Below, piece by piece: positions 30,567 to 31,701 of a stretch of DNA of 31,701 bases (its first letter is position 1; each line of letters starts with the position of its first letter). The position numbers and the translations under genes were made by a program. Source of the DNA: WJKP01 sp964531215 (GTDB lineage Bacteria; Patescibacteriota; Patescibacteriia; CAIXNZ01); contig CAZHFK010000009.1 of assembly GCA_964531215.1 (NCBI GenBank), forward strand, positions 1 through 31,701. Reading direction: 5' to 3'. The notes beneath the pieces are model-generated. The model did no database searches. It was not told where the DNA came from and saw nothing but the letters and a program-made list of their open reading frames with translations.

Positions 30567-31235
30567 ATGATTAATGAAAAAAAATTACCAGTTAAGCATT
30601 ATGAAGAAGAGCAAGTTTCAAAGAAAGTAATTGACGAAGTTTTCCCCAATTTAGATTTGGCTGATAAGGATAAAACATTGGCAAAAGTAGAAGAACTTTT
30701 AAGTAAATTTAAAGAATGCAAAAATTTTTATGAAAAGCTGAGCGGTGACGAAAATTTAGAAGACGAAGAATTGTTGGAAACTTATGATAATTATATTGAA
30801 GCAATTGAAAATATTTTACCAGAAGGTTATCGATTAAGGAGTATTTCATCACCTAGAGATTCAAGTTTTTGGCGCGGGACAGATCCTTTTATAGTTTTAA
30901 GTTTATTGAGTGGCGATAAAAATAAATTAAAAATTAGCTCTCAATATCCTAATATAGCTAAAAATTGGCAGACAGCCATTGCTTACGGAAAAAGCAGTAA
31001 ATCTGTTGATGTTCCCTTTGTTTTAACTATGGGCTTTCAAAGGCCTGAAAATTTAAAAATTTTAAAAAGTGAGAGTTCGGATATTTATAAAGATACTATT
31101 GAAACCGCCGAAGGCGAAATTAAATTTAATGATTTAAAAGAGATAGCTATAAGATTAAAAGGCAAGCAGCCAGGTGAAGTTTTCCCGCCCAGATTCTATA
31201 GACTTGAAAAAATTGATGAAGCCATGGCTGCGTAG
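30567..31235 (+). CDS. Hypothetical protein, 222 aa
   Basis: A soluble protein of unknown function, 4 bp after tsaE. The N-terminal half is acidic and helical (KVEELLSKFKECKNFYEKLS, then ETYDNYIEAIENILPEGY). The C-terminal half is mixed, with LRSISSPRDSSFWRGTDPF, SSQYPNIAKNWQTAIAYG, VPFVLTMGFQRPE and KFNDLKEIAIRL. The order Y-R, S-S/T with an aromatic, then an acidic residue before a hydrophobic strand is faintly like ADP-ribosyltransferase folds, but too weak to name. The frame extends upstream into tsaE, and the ATG at 30567 is the better start. It shares the terminator at 31246. Confidence 0.65.
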   Translation: MINEKKLPVKHYEEEQVSKKVIDEVFPNLDLADKDKTLAKVEELLSKFKECKNFYEKLSGDENLEDEELLETYDNYIEAIENILPEGYRLRSISSPRDSSFWRGTDPFIVLSLLSGDKNKLKISSQYPNIAKNWQTAIAYGKSSKSVDVPFVLTMGFQRPENLKILKSESSDIYKDTIETAEGEIKFNDLKEIAIRLKGKQPGEVFPPRFYRLEKIDEAMAA

Positions 31236-31245
31236 ATTAAATAAA

Positions 31246-31280
31246 AAAGCAAAAGTTTTTTACTTTTGCTTTATTTTGTC
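31246..31280. terminator. Bidirectional terminator
   Basis: A perfect 11-bp AT-rich stem (AAAGCAAAAGT with ACTTTTGCTTT) and a five-T loop, followed by ATTTTG. It lies between the convergent tsaD-side genes and the gene at 31271-31567, overlapping the stop codon of the latter. Confidence 0.75.
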
Positions 31281-31567
31281 TCAAAAATATTTTTTATGAC
31301 TAATGTCCAAAAAGATAATAAACTAAGATGCGGCATTGTTTTTAATAAAAATATTACTTTATCATCTTTTTTGGGCAGATTTTTAAATTTTTCTTTATTG
31401 GAGAGAGTGATTTCTGGATGATTAAGTATAGCTTTTTCCCAGGCAGGAAAAATAAGATTGACAATGGTATAATTATCAGCTATATCAGGCTGTGCTTTTT
31501 CAATTTTTTTTAAAGCTTCGTCAATATATTTTTGTTCAAAAAAATCATTATCATCATTTCCAGTCAA
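31271..31567 (-). CDS. Small hypothetical protein, 98 aa
   Basis: A soluble, mostly helical protein (DFFEQKYIDEALKKIEKAQ, then NYTIVNLIFPAWEKAILNHP, LLSFWTLVIKNIFETK). I do not recognise it. The frame begins at a GTG inside the ribosome site. The TTG at 31567, 8 bp after AAAGGAGG, is the better start and gives 98 aa. It has its own TTGACA-17-TAAGCT promoter and a terminator at its end, like the other orphan genes with strong ribosome sites. Confidence 0.6.
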   Translation of the reverse strand: MTGNDDNDFFEQKYIDEALKKIEKAQPDIADNYTIVNLIFPAWEKAILNHPEITLSNKEKFKNLPKKDDKVIFLLKTMPHLSLLSFWTLVIKNIFETK

Positions 31568-31605
31568 TAAGTTCACCTCCTTTTGTTAATTAATTTCGGG
31601 TTTTA

Positions 31606-31634
31606 AGCTTAGCAGAATTTTTATGTTTTGTCAA
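31606..31634 (-). promoter_or_regulatory. Promoter of the gene at 31271-31567
   Basis: On the minus strand, TTGACA (31634-31629), a 17-nt spacer and TAAGCT (31611-31606). It is the same pattern as purB. Confidence 0.55.
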
Positions 31635-31649
31635 TAAAAAAAAGAGCAA

Positions 31650-31701
31650 TGTCAACGGGAAGTTAAAATGTCCTATTCTCAGGGAAATTAAAATGTCCTA
31701 T
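31650..31701 (+). mobile_element. Probable end of an insertion sequence
   Basis: TGTCAACGGG starts a block with two 20-bp direct repeats at 31657-31676 and 31682-31701 (GGGAAGTTAAAATGTCCTAT, one difference), spaced 25 bp. Multiple terminal repeats with AAATGTCCTA words after a TGT end are typical, as I recall, of IS21-type elements. The transposase would lie beyond the window. Confidence 0.45.

Noticed and set aside
30567..31235. ADP-ribosyltransferase toxin
   Set aside because: Only a faint order of residues fits. No clear R-S-E motif set and no antitoxin gene next to it.
31650..31701. CRISPR repeats at the right edge
   Set aside because: Only 5 bp separate the two 20-bp copies, too short for spacers. 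An IS end fits better.

Overview
The window looks like a piece of chromosome from a Candidate Phyla Radiation (Patescibacteria) bacterium. The DNA is AT-rich and dense with small hypothetical membrane proteins. It carries housekeeping genes of CPR type: a MurF that starts almost at its P-loop, a membrane-anchored ClpC-like ATPase with a companion membrane protein, a slipin, YbaB/RecR next to DnaB, and TsaD/TsaE. Genus or class cannot be assigned from the sequence alone.

Layout. 1-28: 5' end of a minus-strand tRNA (probably Glu). 140-7221 (minus): murF, an FtsI-type transpeptidase, slipin, small membrane/hypothetical genes, queH and rarA. 7343-12780: a purine island of visibly higher GC with purC-purE fusion (minus), purH (plus), purB (minus) and a frameshifted small gene. 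Together the three purine enzymes cover AIR to IMP, and PurB also serves AMP synthesis. 13055-15553 (plus): dnaB, ybaB, recR. 15630-18398: small gene, rplU, a membrane protein and an unknown 395-aa protein. 18459-23206 (minus): tight operon of a membrane protein, ClpC-like ATPase, WecA/MraY-type transferase and DUF192 protein. 23289-25607 (minus): small gene, broken cupin gene, ywbE and a DEAD-box helicase.

25886-28952 is the most unusual part. Three genes for small membrane proteins (DUF202 and two unknowns) each lie between their own inverted repeats. The repeat units abut one another in a chain that continues into a GC-rich nest of palindromes. Two units carry a shared motif resembling integron attC sites. 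The chain ends at an Xer-like tyrosine recombinase, followed by the stump of a REP-associated (Y1) transposase and a perfect 34-bp palindrome. I read this as a cassette-like, palindrome-driven accessory locus. 28955-31235 (plus): tsaD, tsaE and a hypothetical gene. The right edge enters what looks like the end of an insertion sequence with 25-bp-spaced repeats.

A second pattern runs through the window. The pur genes and several small orphan genes each have a strong Shine-Dalgarno sequence, most with their own TTGAC-17-TAA promoter and a hairpin terminator. The core genes lie in operons and mostly have no visible Shine-Dalgarno sequence. This suggests two expression styles, possibly reflecting acquired versus ancestral genes.
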